A stretch of DNA of 64,000 bases from Asterias rubens (lineage: Eukaryota > Echinodermata > Asteroidea > Forcipulatida > Asteriidae). This document shows, piece after piece, positions 1 to 19,430 of the stretch (the first letter of the stretch is position 1; every line of letters starts with the position of its first letter). The notes under the pieces are model-generated. The model was not told the origin of the DNA. It ran no database searches and saw only the letters and a list, made by a program, of their open reading frames with translations. The DNA is taken from the NCBI RefSeq assembly GCF_902459465.1, contig NC_047083.1, positions 2,730,501 to 2,794,500 of the forward strand, written 5' to 3'. A program made the position numbers and the translations under genes.

Positions 1-1999
1 ATTTGTCCCTTAAAGGTGGAGTCCATCTATAGAGGAAGCTTCTACAAATTAACGACTTCCCAAAATCTTTCTGAACAAACGACTTACTGTTTAACGACAA
101 TTCCCCACATCCTTGGGAATGACGTCAAAACAAAACCAAGCGTTTGTTTTGAGAAGCAACGTCGGGGTCATCAATTCTTGAACAAAATGACAATCGCTTC
201 TTCTAGACTTGCTAAGTATACTTGGTGACACATACTTAAGATGTCAAAATTTTGTTCATGGATAATTGGGAGATGACAAAGGCACCCCTCCCTCCCCTTT
301 TTGCTGCCGCACCCTTTCTTTCCTCAACACCCAAACAAGACAAGAACAATATGGTTGTGCTGTTCAGACTAGAATTGCCAACCCTTGCAAACACCCAGGG
401 AATAGCCATTTGCCGCACCCTTTCCTCCACACCAAAACAAGACAAGAACAGTGCAGCTGCCCTGTTTTTTCCCCATTAAAGATAATACACAGTGAAGCAT
501 TGTTATTCATTTGAAAAACACAAGACCAAAGTCTGGCCTGAAGTTAAATGGCCCTTGTGTTAAAATCATTGACCTATGGCTTGAAGTACAATGTTTTTTT
601 CGAGCCCTGGCCCTTCTTTTCTGTCATGTAAAATATGTAGAAGTCAGCAATTTTGACGCCTTTAAAATTTACAAAAAACTTTTAGACACGCTATTATTGC
701 CAGATCCTGCCTGGCATCCTTTATACCTAATGTCTACATGGTATTAAACCTCCTACTCTTGGGATTGTTTTCCAGCAAGTTGACCGACCATTTGAAACCA
801 TTCAACTGTATGGTGGCACAACTGTGCACAGAACTGACTGTGTACTGTGTAATATGCATTCACCACATGTTATCGTATTGCAGGCTGGTATAATTTATCT
901 ATCATTTAAAACCACAGTGGATAATATTAAAAGGTCACACAGTAGAAAGGTTGACTTACCCGTCTGGGCTCATTTATCCAGAATTCAAAACCAAAGTGGA
1001 TGATTTTGAAAAGTCTGACAGTAGGAGGGTTGACTATGTAGTGTAGATGCATTCACAACTTAAGGTATCATTATTGCAGGTTGGCAGAGTTTATATCATT
1101 CAAAACCACAGGCAGTAATTATAATAAATGGTCACACAGTAGGAGGGTTAATTCCTTCAATGCTGATAAACGTTTATATATAGTATCATGACACTCGGTA
1201 ATAAATATTTTGATTGATATAAAAAAAAGGAAAATGAAAAGAAATAAATTTGATGATCTACAAATCCTCAGGTAAGTATTTACATCTTTAAATCATAACT
1301 ATCAATGAATCAAATGCGTTAACTTTGAATCGACAAAGCGCCCTCTAACGGAAATTGCTGCTAACTTTAAATTCAAATTCTTTTTAACCAATCCATCTAA
1401 ATAAAAAAACGGATGGTTGCCCTATGAGACAATTCTACTCGAGACACATAAAAAAAATGGAAAAAAAAAAAAAAATGTCCACTCAATCTGCGCCAATCTT
1501 CAAATTTGTACAGCGCACTCCATAGTCAGATGACATACTTAACGTAATACCTTTTTTTGAATACTAATTAATGTTAAAAATCGTGAAAATCCAGAAAGTT
1601 TACATACAGTTAGGGCACATACGATGACGATAACGCGTGACTTATTGAGACCACAAACCCACAACACTTGATGATGAAGAATATATTGGTAGAAATTACA
1701 CACTGTGAGAGACAAAAACAAAAATTCATATGTATTAAAAACATCAGAAAGTTGACAATCTGTAAAGATGAAATTGCATGCCTGATACTTCACGGAGGCA
1801 ACGGAAGCGATTGCCTCCATGCCCCCTGGTCATTGCCTTGGTGCCCTTGAAATGCTACAGCAGAAATTTACAATTTCATCATAGGGTGCCCTTTACCAAG
1901 GAGAAAATGACTTAGTGCCCTTTGCCCCCTAAAAACGAAAGCATACAGCCCTGACAGTGGATTATATTAAATGGTCATAGAGTAGGAGGGTTAACTAAC
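1..1999. other. 3' side of LIN7; no further gene recognised
   Basis: AT-rich sequence with repeat units (830-1155), an AGGCCTG-type repeat (about 1785-1955), and a short direct duplication of a cctcaacacccaaacaagac motif at 300-350 and 405-455. LIN7's last coding bases and 3'UTR must lie here, but I could not fix them. Confidence 0.6.
830..1155 (+). repeat. Repeat units of the hosting ..cacagtaggagggttgact.. family
   Basis: Three related ~110-120-bp units (accacagtggataatattaa, cacagtaggagggttgacta, tgcattcac). Related sequence recurs at 1955-1995, 58690-58830, 59395-59470 and 61965-62140. It marks the 3' side of LIN7 and the terminal introns of both ACCS genes. Confidence 0.65.
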
Positions 2000-9418
<7,419 letters not shown>

Positions 9419-9891
9419 TTTGCTTGTGAGCTGTGACGTCATGATCATCTACGGCGCGCGTAGTTCGGAGGTCATTCGAGGGACTTTAAACTTTTTTGTA
9501 GGGGTGGTCATGTGGAATTAATGAATTTCACACAATCTTTGATTCACGAAATATTTGATGATCACATTAACTAAAAAGGTTTTCAAAATGTCGTTGATGA
9601 AATATTTCTAGCTGGTTGAAAGTTCTACTTTACATAATAAAATATCAACCCCCAAATTCCCAGGCGAAATTTGATCCCACACCCGGCAGGGCCCGCCCAC
9701 TCTGTCTCTCCTCGATGAACGAAATCTGAAATGGAAAAGTTAAAGACCGCCCTCTGTTGGTTCTTTGATATAATTTCGACAACATGGCGACCTCCATGGA
9801 TCTTCGATCCAAGTGAAGAAGTCGGCGAAAACACCTTAAAACTTTGTCAATAAGAGATTTATTTTTGCGGTAGCAAAAATATCTGCTTGAA
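9419..9891. promoter_or_regulatory. Shared bidirectional LIN7/SAMM50 promoter region
   Basis: Only 473 bp separate the two divergent start codons. A palindromic cAMP-response element, TGACGTCA, lies at 9434-9441, 16 bp from the LIN7 ATG, next to a small CpG-rich patch (acggcgcgcg). No TATA box is obvious on either side. Housekeeping pairs of this kind commonly share a nucleosome-free promoter; that part is inference. Confidence 0.55.
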
Positions 9892-12800
9892 ATGGGAACA
9901 GTTCATGCAAAGGTAATGTAAATACGAATAATCATCTATTTATTCTATAAAAATAACCTGTATTATGTGAAAAGCAGACGAAATCAGACGAAATTAATAT
10001 TAATAAATCATCAGAATCAGATTCACTTCACCCTTCAGCGATCGAGTGAGTGAGAGTGGGTGCTTCCCCACTCAGACTCAGAGCATTTCTACCTCCATGC
10101 TCAGAGTCAGAGTGGCAGCGATGCAATTGCAATGCATTTATACCAATAGTATTGAATAATGAAAATTCAATGCTGATCTTTTGCAGTGCAAGGTTGGAAA
10201 GGGGTGGGAGAAGGGTTGGGTGTGACATTTTTCGTCATGTTCGTAGGGAAATGTTTTGTTGATTTCTGATTAATTGGTATTGATAAGGGATAACATTTTG
10301 TATGGCGCCAACACTTTTTCACCCTTTTTTACAAAAAGGGATATCTCACTGAGGTAAATTAGATACACTAGGCCTATATTATTTCATATCGAATGAAAAA
10401 GTGGTGGTGCCATATGGAAACTTTTCCTTGAAGGCCGCATAGAGAATAGAAATAGAATATATTGAGAAGCGAAAGAGCTGTCCTTTCTCTATGTATGATT
10501 GAGTTGATGAGGAACCTTGAATCTGACAAAAACTTCAATCAAGCACAGCAAGCATTTGAGTGAATTTTGTTTAATTGAAATAATTGAAATGGAACTGTAA
10601 AAAATTTTAATATGTAATTCATTCATGTACCAAAGAAATGGTGTAGTGTTGGCAGCTTTCATTAAAATTGAGATTTTTCTTTTAATTTTTGAAGGAGCCA
10701 GAGATTAACAATATGAATGAAGAGCATCGTTCCCATGACAACATGTCTGAAGACCATCATCGTAATCACCATGTCTTTCATGGTGATATAAAGGCAAGTG
10801 AAATTTTCAATTTATTAAATTGAATGTAATTCAGCTTATTCTACAGAGAATCGTAACCCTTCGTCTTCTTAACCAAAATAGGTTAAGGTTGAGAAAGTAC
10901 ACATTGAAGGCCTGGGGAGGACCAAAGATGACATGGTTACAAAACACGTCAATCAACTCTTCAAAGCGCAAACCTTCAAAGACGTCATCTTGAAGTCGGG
11001 TGTCGTGAAGCAAGAACTAGAGGAGCTAGGAGTGTTCCAAGGAGTCGGAGTGTTCATAGACACAAGCAAAGGTTAGTCCAGGCCTGTATGATTCGTTTTT
11101 TGAAAGGGAAAGGGCACCAAGGCGTTCTCATCTTAGTAAAGGGCACCCTATGAGTAAATTGTAAACTTCTATTGGAGCATTTCAAAGGCACCAAGGCAAT
11201 GACCAGGGGGCGTGGTGGCAGTTGCCTTCGTTGCCTCCATGAAGTATCAGGCCTGTTAGTTTTTCTGCTTCGAAAACCTTTGTAACTTCTCGCTAAAGGT
11301 TAATCGATGCTAAACGTTTTTTTCTTTAATCAAAATCAGCCAACAAAAGGCTACTCTAAAGCGCCTGTCTCAAAGGGTGTAACTTACTATTTCTTATCTT
11401 GTTATTTTGGTTCAGGCCCAGAGGCAAGACCAGATGGTTTGGACGTCACAGTCATTGTCAAAGAAATGCGGAGGATTACTGGCAATGCTCACACCTCTGT
11501 AGGAAACAACGAAGGCAGCTTGGTAAGAATAATAAATCTCCACCATTGATCTCTTTTATATTGACTGGATAGGACACATCTGGTGCATTGTACCACGTCT
11601 AGTGTAAGTGATCAACGGCGTGGCACGCTTTAGAGGGCTTACAAGTAAAAACATGCATGCGCAGAGGACTTGTTAGCAGTCGCCATTGATCTCTAGAGAT
11701 CAATGGCACACACCTATTAATGATTCAATGGTTATCCAAACACTAACAAACTACATGACTTCAGACGGAGCCGTTTCTCACAATGTTTTATACTATCAAC
11801 AGCTCTCCATTGCTCATTACCAAGTAAAGTTTTATGCTAACAATTATTTTGAGTAATTACCAATAGTGTCCAGTACCTAATAATAGTTCTTATTTTTCAC
11901 ACCATGCAAAGCTTTTAACATCACTTTGACAATGCTGTTGGAATAATTTGTCTGATCTTTTTCCCCTCCAGGTCTTGGGAGTCAAATGCCCTAATTTATT
12001 TGGGCGGGCTGAGAATCTCGCCGCTGAGTATTCAAGAGGCACTAAGCACTCCATCGGATTCAACACAACGTTTACTAAACCTCTGCGTGGAAACCAACAA
12101 AAGAGGTAAGGGAACTTTGCAACAATCAAACATGTGATATCCACAACACTACAACAACAAAAATGAGATCTGCCATTTTTACCGCGGGCCTTTTTTGTGT
12201 GAGATACAACGGTGAGAAAATAGAATTAGCTGTTGCAATCAACTTACCAACCAAAAAGAGCGAGTAAGAGTAAATATAAATAATGAATAATAAACTTGGG
12301 GGTACAACTATGGGTAAAATCTCTTTTGAAGAACGAGGTTAAAAATGCAAAAAATAGTTATTGGCCTGACGGTTTGACCCTAGCAGAGCCTTTCTCGAAG
12401 GTCATTACAAAACCGAGTTACAAAATTTTTTTGCACAGGGGTGACAAGTTTCTATTTTTCGCTGTTTCTCAAAATTATGGTTGGAATTTTTCTCCTGAGC
12501 TGCAGGTTCACAGTGAGTGCTTTTAGAACGTCTGGCGATTTCCCGTCGAGTTCCTACAAAGAAACCGACAATGGTGTCCTTCTTGATCTTGTGGTAAGTA
12601 GTCAGCTTTATTCATTCTGTATCTTCGTTCTGTATCTCCATTCCGTATTTTCATTCTGTATCTTCATTCTGTATCTTCATTCTGTATCTTCATTCTGTTT
12701 CTTCATGCTGTATCTTCATTCTGTATCTTCATTCTGCATCTTCACTCTGTATCTTCATTCTGTACATTCATTCTGTATCTTCATTCTATATCTTCATTCT

Positions 12801-15800
12801 GTACATTCATTCTTGTCTTCGTTCTATATCTTCATTCTCTATCTCCATTCTGTATGCTTCATTCAGTCTGTGCAAAACTACTGTTCACTGTAAACCAAAT
12901 ACTTCATCAGGGATCGATTCCACATAGAGCTAAGATTGATCTTAACTGTGTATTAATCTTAACTTCTAAGCCAAGTGCAGGCCTTGAACTTCACTCAAAT
13001 TTTTGACTCCCATAAATGGCCGACCGTGTTAGTTCGCAAAGTCAAAGGAAAACCACGCAATTTCGAGGCAAATGTGTGTGGACCATTGTATTCTACTTTT
13101 AAAATATCTTTCTAATCATATATATGCATTTTATAATAAATGGTTTCAAACGCTTTGCGAATACCAACTCGACCGATCCAAGGCAACGTGTTCCTTTAAA
13201 CTGTATTGGAACTTTGCAAAGGGCACCACAACAAAAGCACAGGGCACCACTGCAATTGCTGTGGTTGCCTTCGGCTATTTCAAGGCCTGAAAGTGTGATG
13301 TCACAATATAACAAAACGTGTAAAACTTTGCCAGTATTGAATTTTTCGTCATCAAGGCAGTCATAACATACTTCTCACTTTGTTTGATTTTGTTGTGTTT
13401 TTTGTAGCTACCAAGCTTTCTTGGTGAGCATAGCTTCAAATGGGAAGGCAACTGGAGAGATATTTCTTGTTTGTCACGGACGGCGTCCTTTGCTGTACGG
13501 GAGATGTCAGGGCACTCTGTGAAGTCATCAGTCAAGGTAAAGGTCACAAAGGTCATACCATGCCGGGGATGCCCATTCCTAAGGAGTCTAATTAACAGAG
13601 GGGATTACATGGAGACTAGAGCAAGCTAGTCGAAATTATGAAACCAAAATTAATAATAATAATCAACCGTTCTTATAAAGCGCATTACACATGGAGTGTC
13701 AAAGCGCTGTTTAAAGTCAAAAAAGAAAAACAAACAAAGTTAGATAAACTTTAACAAGTGAGTTTTGAGATGGCGTTTGAATAAATCCAGAGTTTGTGCG
13801 TCTTTGGGGAGTTTGTTCCAAAGAGTAGGAGAAGACGTGGAAAATGCACGTTGGCCGTAAAACTTGCTTCGTGGTAGTGAAGTTAACAACGATCCACTAA
13901 ATTATATTTGTGAAAATGTTTTACTCATTTCTCAAAAAACTACAGCACCTCAGCAAGTAATATTTTAAGGGAAGCTTTCTACCGTCATTATCTTTAAACT
14001 GTGTAACTTTAATGTAAATCTGTGGATATTGTGTTTTGTGTCCTACAAAAAGTAGTACCCAAACCCTTGGAGCTTTCCAGTAATGTGATTGTTTATGTTG
14101 ACTTACTCTACAGCATTTATATACGAGGGATACGCGTAACGAGCGCATCTACCCAACCCAGGGTTACCTCCTTCAGCTATCCCAGGAGCTTGCCGGGTTT
14201 AAAGCTCTCGGTGGGGACGTCCAGTTCCTGAAGGGAGAGGCAGAGCTACAAATGAACAGGAAGTTCTTCTCGGATTGCGTAAGAAAAATCTCGATTTCAA
14301 AGACCAGCTTTATTTGAATTTTCGTTTTACCCATATACACTCATGTGTGTTAGTATTACATACTCAGTACTATACTCAGTTCTTTCCAAAGCTCTGTAAA
14401 AAAAAATCCCAGGCAAATCACTCGGTTGGGATTCGAACCCACAACCTTAGCAATTCTAGAGCAGTGTCTTACCAACTAGACCACCGAGATTGCCCGGTAG
14501 CTAGAGGCTATACTTTAGCAGTGGTTAAACCGGCAGTAAAACCAAAATTAATTTTCTTTATCCCTGATGCAAATTTCCATATATTAAAACAGTTTTATTT
14601 GATTGGTTTGATTTAGGTTCTCTCCTGCTCACTCCAAGCCGGTCTGATGAAACCATTTAACTACACAGAAACAAGAATAAACGACAGGTTCTTTATCGGT
14701 GGGCCGACGTCAGTCAGAGGGTTTAACTTTCGAGGACTGGGTCCCCACACAGATGGTAAGTTAACTATATAAAAGATAAACCTAATCTATTTTCTGGTTA
14801 CTTAACTAGTTAAATGGATAAAAAACTACTATAGTGGTTGGTTAACAAGTTTTAGTGGTTTACATAAACCCATTGTTGAATAAGCGAGGGGTTGGGATGT
14901 CATGCAGATTTTGGATTGTCTTTTTAATTTAAGATTTGATCTGAAGAGTGTTTACTTCTGGCTTTTCCATTTTACTCAGCTTTACCTCATGAAATGGAAT
15001 AGTCCACAATTCACCTCTTGATTATATTCTGCACACACTGCGCTCAAACGCATCCAATATTTGTATTTAGTGCATCATTTGTGTTTTGATGAGCAAACTT
15101 AATCTCTGGTTGGTAAGACACTGCTCTAGAATTGCAAAGGTTGTGGGTTCGAATCCCACCCGAGAAATATGCCTGTGACTTTTCTTACAGAGCTCGAGAA
15201 AGTACTGAGTATACAGTACTATTACACATGGGTGTATATGGGTAAAACAATAACTAATAAACTCAATCACAGGTATACTGATCGAAACGCTGAGTTGAAA
15301 ACAACGGTTTTTTTTCAGAACCACCCGAACTCATTTAGAGATTACCATTTTCATGATAATACTGCAAACCTTACTATATCAAAATAAATCTCAACGAGCC
15401 AGTTTTTAATTTAAAACACTAGTTTCTTTATGTCATTTTTTCTTCTACTTTTTCTTGTAGGGGATTCAGTCGGGGGCGAGGCCTACTGGGCAACCGGGCT
15501 CCACCTCTACACCCCTCTCCCGTTTATGCCCGGTAGGGGTGGACTGGGCGACCTCATACGAACCCATGTTTTCCTAAATGCGGGGAATCTATGTAATCTT
15601 AATCTAGGTAAGTTTGATGATTTTCTACAGAATCTGTTTTCAAAACTGCAGTTCTTTTACCTTTATCTCCCTAAAGAACTTTTCCTCAACCAATTTTTTG
15701 TGTGAAAATTTTCCAACAGAAGAACAAAATATCCACCAACACCTAGAACAACTGAGAGAGAATTTCCGATGGAGCTACGGAGCAGGTATCATTCTGAGAC

Positions 15801-16374
15801 TAGGGAGAATCGCACGATTTGAGCTCAACTATGTCATACCCAAAACGGCACAGCCGATGGATAGGTGAGTACAGCAATGAGACATTTAAGACTTTCATCG
15901 GAAAAGACGTTGCTCGCTCGCGTTTATCGAGAACGAGGAAGTCTATGCAAGAGGCGTATTCAGGAAATGCGGCAGTATTGCTCCCAGAAGGGGATACAAA
16001 CATTGGTTTATCGCCTATGATTATGTAATAGATGTTAAACTTGCATTTGGATAAAGAATATTAATTTGGTTTTTACCCATACACCGATGTGTGTAAGCAC
16101 TGTATACTGAGTCTTTTCCCAATTCCTGTGATTATGGTTTGCACAAAACAATCAATTAGGAATCAGTAACTCAACGACAATACTTATTCTAGTCATTGTG
16201 AAATCAGCAGTTAGCCTGGCCGGAATCGAACCCACATCCTTGTGACTGCAAATTCTTTGGTTTAACCACTTGACTAATTTATCAGATAATACTAATTTAC
16301 ATTTTTTTCTTTTTTTTGCATTTGACAGTGTGAATGCTGGTCTGCAATTTGGCGTAGGTCTAAGCTTCTTGTAA
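9892..16374 (+). CDS. SAMM50: SAMM50 homolog, mitochondrial outer-membrane beta-barrel assembly protein
   Basis: Twelve exons: 9892-9912, 10695-10793, 10882-11071, 11416-11522, 11972-12105, 12506-12593, 13408-13536, 14114-14278, 14617-14755, 15461-15607, 15720-15864, 16329-16374. They sum to 1410 nt, or 469 aa, the same length as I recall for human SAMM50. The protein starts MGTVHAK as in vertebrates. The single POTRA domain starts around residue 43 ([15 protein letters not shown]), and the Omp85 barrel fills the C-terminal two thirds. The diagnostic VRGF motif of barrel loop 6 is at about 344-347 ([11 protein letters not shown]), and the C-terminal strand ends [11 protein letters not shown]50 inserts beta-barrel proteins such as porin and Tom40 into the outer membrane and supports MICOS contacts. 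The exon 2 donor is GC (AAG|GCAAGT), not GT. Residues 8-40 are rich in His/Glu/Asn and diverge from vertebrates. Introns hold MITEs and tRNA-SINEs. Confidence 0.97.
10286..10428. mobile_element. MITE, AAAAGTTTCCGTATGGC family
   Basis: Ends gggataacattttgtatggc / gccatatggaaacttttcc, in SAMM50 intron 1. Confidence 0.8.
11083..11255 (+). mobile_element. Short repeat with AGGCCTG ends
   Basis: The block runs from aggcctgtatgattcgtttt to gaagtatcaggcctg with body gggcaccaaggcaatgacca. Copies or fragments are at about 1785-1955 (reverse), 4480-4672, 6300-6550, 13200-13290, 17430-17520, 39590-39800 and 41545-41690. Confidence 0.7.
12604..12860 (+). repeat. Minisatellite of attctgtatcttc units
   Basis: About 20 copies of a 12-13-bp unit (ATTCTGTATCTTC and variants) start about ten bases after the SAMM50 exon 6 donor (12594). 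Confidence 0.9.
13003..13199. mobile_element. Half copy of TTAAAGGAACACG MITE
   Basis: Right half only (from gactcccataaatggccgac to gtgttcctttaa), in a SAMM50 intron. Confidence 0.8.
14321..14510 (-). mobile_element. tRNA-derived SINE (same family as 30194)
   Basis: B-box complement (gggattcgaaccc) at 14428-14440 and tRNA-like head caattctagagcagtgtctt, lying in a SAMM50 intron. 3' body tacccatatacactcatgtg. Confidence 0.8.
15085..15245 (+). mobile_element. tRNA-derived SINE (same family as 30194)
   Basis: Head ctggttggtaagacactgct, B-box GGTTCGAATCCC near 15147, tail gtactgagtatacagtac and a (g)ggtgtatatgggtaaaac end. Lies in a SAMM50 intron, in opposite orientation to the 14.3-kb copy. 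Confidence 0.8.
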
Positions 16375-16574
16375 GCTTCTTGTAAGGACAATAATTGTCT
16401 TGCCACCCTCACCCACCAGACCCAAGTAGCTGTGACTTATCAATGTGGCTCTCTATTGGCAGAAATGGTCCAACCAACAACAAAAGGCAGTGGGGAAGAG
16501 AGAGAGCGCAGAAATACATCTGGGCCCAATTTCATAAAGTTGCCAAAAGGCACTATTTACCAAGAGTGTCCAGT

Positions 16575-17100
16575 GCCACTGGACACTCTTTGTAAATAGG
16601 TCAATAATCAAAATAATTGTTAGCATAAAAACTTTTACTTGGTAACGAGCAATGGAGAGCTGTTGATAGTATAAAACATTTTGAGAAAGGGCTCCCTCTG
16701 GAGTAACAAAGTTTTTTTTGAAAGAGGTAATTTCTCACTCAAATAATACAAACCTTCAGGTAAAGCCTAAGGCATCTGAAAACACGCACATGTGTGCAAG
16801 AAGGGTGTTTTTTCTTCCATTATTCTCTCGCAACTTTGACGACCAATGGGAGACTTTGGAACGCTAGATGGCAGCAGACTTACCAGGTAAATGTCCATTG
16901 TTTACATAGTTCTGAGCCTGCGTACATTACCGAGAACAATGAATTTTACCTGGTAAGTCTGCTGCCACCGAGCGTCCCAAAAGTCTCCCATTGAGCCCAA
17001 AGTTCACAGGTTCGTTATTTTATGCATATGTTGGGATACACCAAGTGAGAATACTGGTCTTTGAAAATTACCAAAGGTATCCATTGTACCTCCGCTAAGG
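16575..17100 (+). mobile_element. MITE (GGCAGTGGACAC-like) containing a nested hairpin element
   Basis: The host element reads gtaacgagcaatggagagct ... gacgaccaat, then a nested palindromic element at about 16847-16992, then resumes with gagcccaaagttcacaggtt. The nested element has ends GGGAGACTTT/AAAGTCTCCC and a ggcagcagacttaccaggta arm. Confidence 0.82.
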
Positions 17101-18633
17101 ATTGTTTTACGTTATGATTGCATGATTTGATGTGATAATGTTATTGAATTTTAACCATCATTTTATCAAAATGAATCTGTTAAAAAAAAAAGAATCAGAG
17201 TTGAAATTTCCTCTGGTAATAAGGGGCACTTCTTTTGACCCGATTCACCCGACTTCATCATCAGAAAATCTTGCATGCGCCATATTGGTGGGCATTGTCA
17301 TTGTTCAGTGAAGTGCGCATTTTAGGCGACGTAGCGTTTACATGTAAGCCTATTGCCAACCAAAATGGCAAGTGTGGCACATTCGCCAACCGTGACATGC
17401 GTGCAAGGGGTCAATAGGGAAAATGTATCTTTGTGTTGGAACCTTTCAGAGGGCACTACAGCAAAAACTCAGGGCACCAAGGCAATTGAGGCTGGTGCTG
17501 TGGGTTATTTTCGAGTCCATATTTTACACCCTCGCGCCATCAAAAATACTGCAAATTACCACATGTGTATTTGGTGAAATGTTGTCAAATTTTGGCGTCT
17601 TTAAGACAACTTTGTTAACAGATTGATATATAAGGAAATAAAAATGATATTTGGAATGAAAACAGAGAAGTTTGAGTTGACTTTTTCTTTTATTTTTGTT
17701 CACTTTCATAAACCTACAAAGTTTTTGCATTATTGGATTCAAAATTTCAAGAAATTCTTCACTATCCCGACGGGTTTTGTAGGTCAGAAATTCTACTGAA
17801 ATAAAAACAATTGAAATTCTTCAATTTTTTTTATTGTTTAGGATGAAGTTTTTAAGTTTAAAAGTTACAGAATAAAGCAGTCAAAAATACAAAAATAATG
17901 TTAAAAAAATAGTTTTAAGAAACAGTTAGGACTAGTCCTATGAGATACTAAAAACTTAAGGCTAGTCCTAAGTTAGTAACTCGAGATAAGACATCACAAT
18001 ATGCTTAGCACTTTAAGATTGATTTTACACTTGAAATCAAATCGACACCAGGCTTCAACTGGATAATTTTTTAAATAATTGCAAAAACCACACCCAAACA
18101 CTTTTGCACACACCGTTGTGGGGACTTCTTATTGCTATTGCTGTTTTTCTAATTTATTGTTTAGCGCTTTGATCTGTGGTAAAGGTGCTTTATAATCACC
18201 TATATTATTATAAATTATTATTATTCCCTTTTCCAAACATCATGTTGTGGGGCCAAGTTTAACAAAGAAAAACGTTGCAGAAACCTTTGTCCTATTGTGT
18301 GTAAGTCCCCACAGCTCTGGGTATACCAACAAACACCTTTCGAACACTTAGAGCAAGTTCGAGTGTACACATTTAGTCGACTACTGACCAGCAACAAACT
18401 TGTGCAGTGATGCTCTCACTCAAACGACTTGTTTCGAAGCCTAATTAGTATTCAACAATCCATTGCATTCCCATTGCATTCTCCGGGCTTTACACATGCA
18501 ACAGTATATTGGGATCAGTGATGAAGAAACTATGGTCATGAGGCTGGTTCCAAGTGGTCGATCACGGTAGTCAACCAATGGTCAACCAGCCTGGGTTTGA
18601 ATAAAAACAAGTCGACCTTTAGTTATAACCGCA

Positions 18634-19430
18634 GTGCACACTCGAACTTGCTTTAAGTTGTCCCTTGTCAAAAGAATTCCCTCGTCCAAGTTGAACAAAG
18701 AAAAACGGAGACCGTTGTTCCATAGTGTAAAAGACCCCACAACGGCATGTTCCTATCCAACCACAGTGCACACTCGAACTTGCTTTAAGTTGTCCCTTGT
18801 CAAAAGAATTCCCTTGTCCAAGTTGAACAAAGAAAAACGGAGACCGTTGTTCCATAGTGTAAAAGACCCCACAACGGCATGTTCCTATCCAACCACAGTG
18901 CACACTCGAACTTGCTTTAAGTTGTCCCTTGTCAAAAGAATTCCCTTGTCCAAGTTGAACAAAGAAAAACAGAGTCCGTTGTTCCATAGTGTAAAAGACC
19001 CCACAACGGTATGTTCCTATCCAACCACAGTGCACACTCGAACTTGCTTTAAGTTGTCCCTTGTCAAAAGAATTCCCTTGTCCAAGTTGAACAAAGAAAA
19101 ACAGAGTCCGTTGTTCCATAGTGTAAAAGACCCCACAACGGTATGTTCCTATCCAACCACAGTGCACACTCGAACTTGCTTTAAGTTGTCCCTTGTCAAA
19201 AGAATTCCCTTGTCCAAGTTGAACAAAGAAAAACAGAGTCCGTTGTTCCATAGTGTAAAAGACCCCACAACGGTATGTTCCTATCCAACCACAGTGCACA
19301 CTCGAACTTGCTTTAAGTTGTCCCTTGTCAAAAGAATTCCCTCGTCCAAGTTGAACAAAGAAAAACAGAGACCGTTGTTCCATAGTGTAAAAGACCCCAC
19401 AACGGTATGTTCCAATCCAACCATCACCAA
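18634..19430. repeat. 132-bp satellite, six head-to-tail copies
   Basis: Starts of the unit (gtgcacactcgaacttgc) fall at 18634, 18766, 18898 and every 132 bp after. Copies differ at a few positions only (cggag/cagag, cggcatg/cggtatg, ctcgtcc/cttgtcc). 132 is divisible by three and stop-free in one frame on each strand, so frames of 266 and 254 codons stay open on opposite strands. A diverged inverted relative lies at about 18240-18370. Confidence 0.93.

Noticed and set aside
12441-12893. 150-codon frame rich in LYLHSV
   Set aside because: Artefact of the minisatellite; the true SAMM50 exon 6 (12506-12593) is in another frame.
18634-19430. CRISPR-like array
   Set aside because: Whole 132-bp units are conserved with no unique spacers, and the DNA is eukaryotic.
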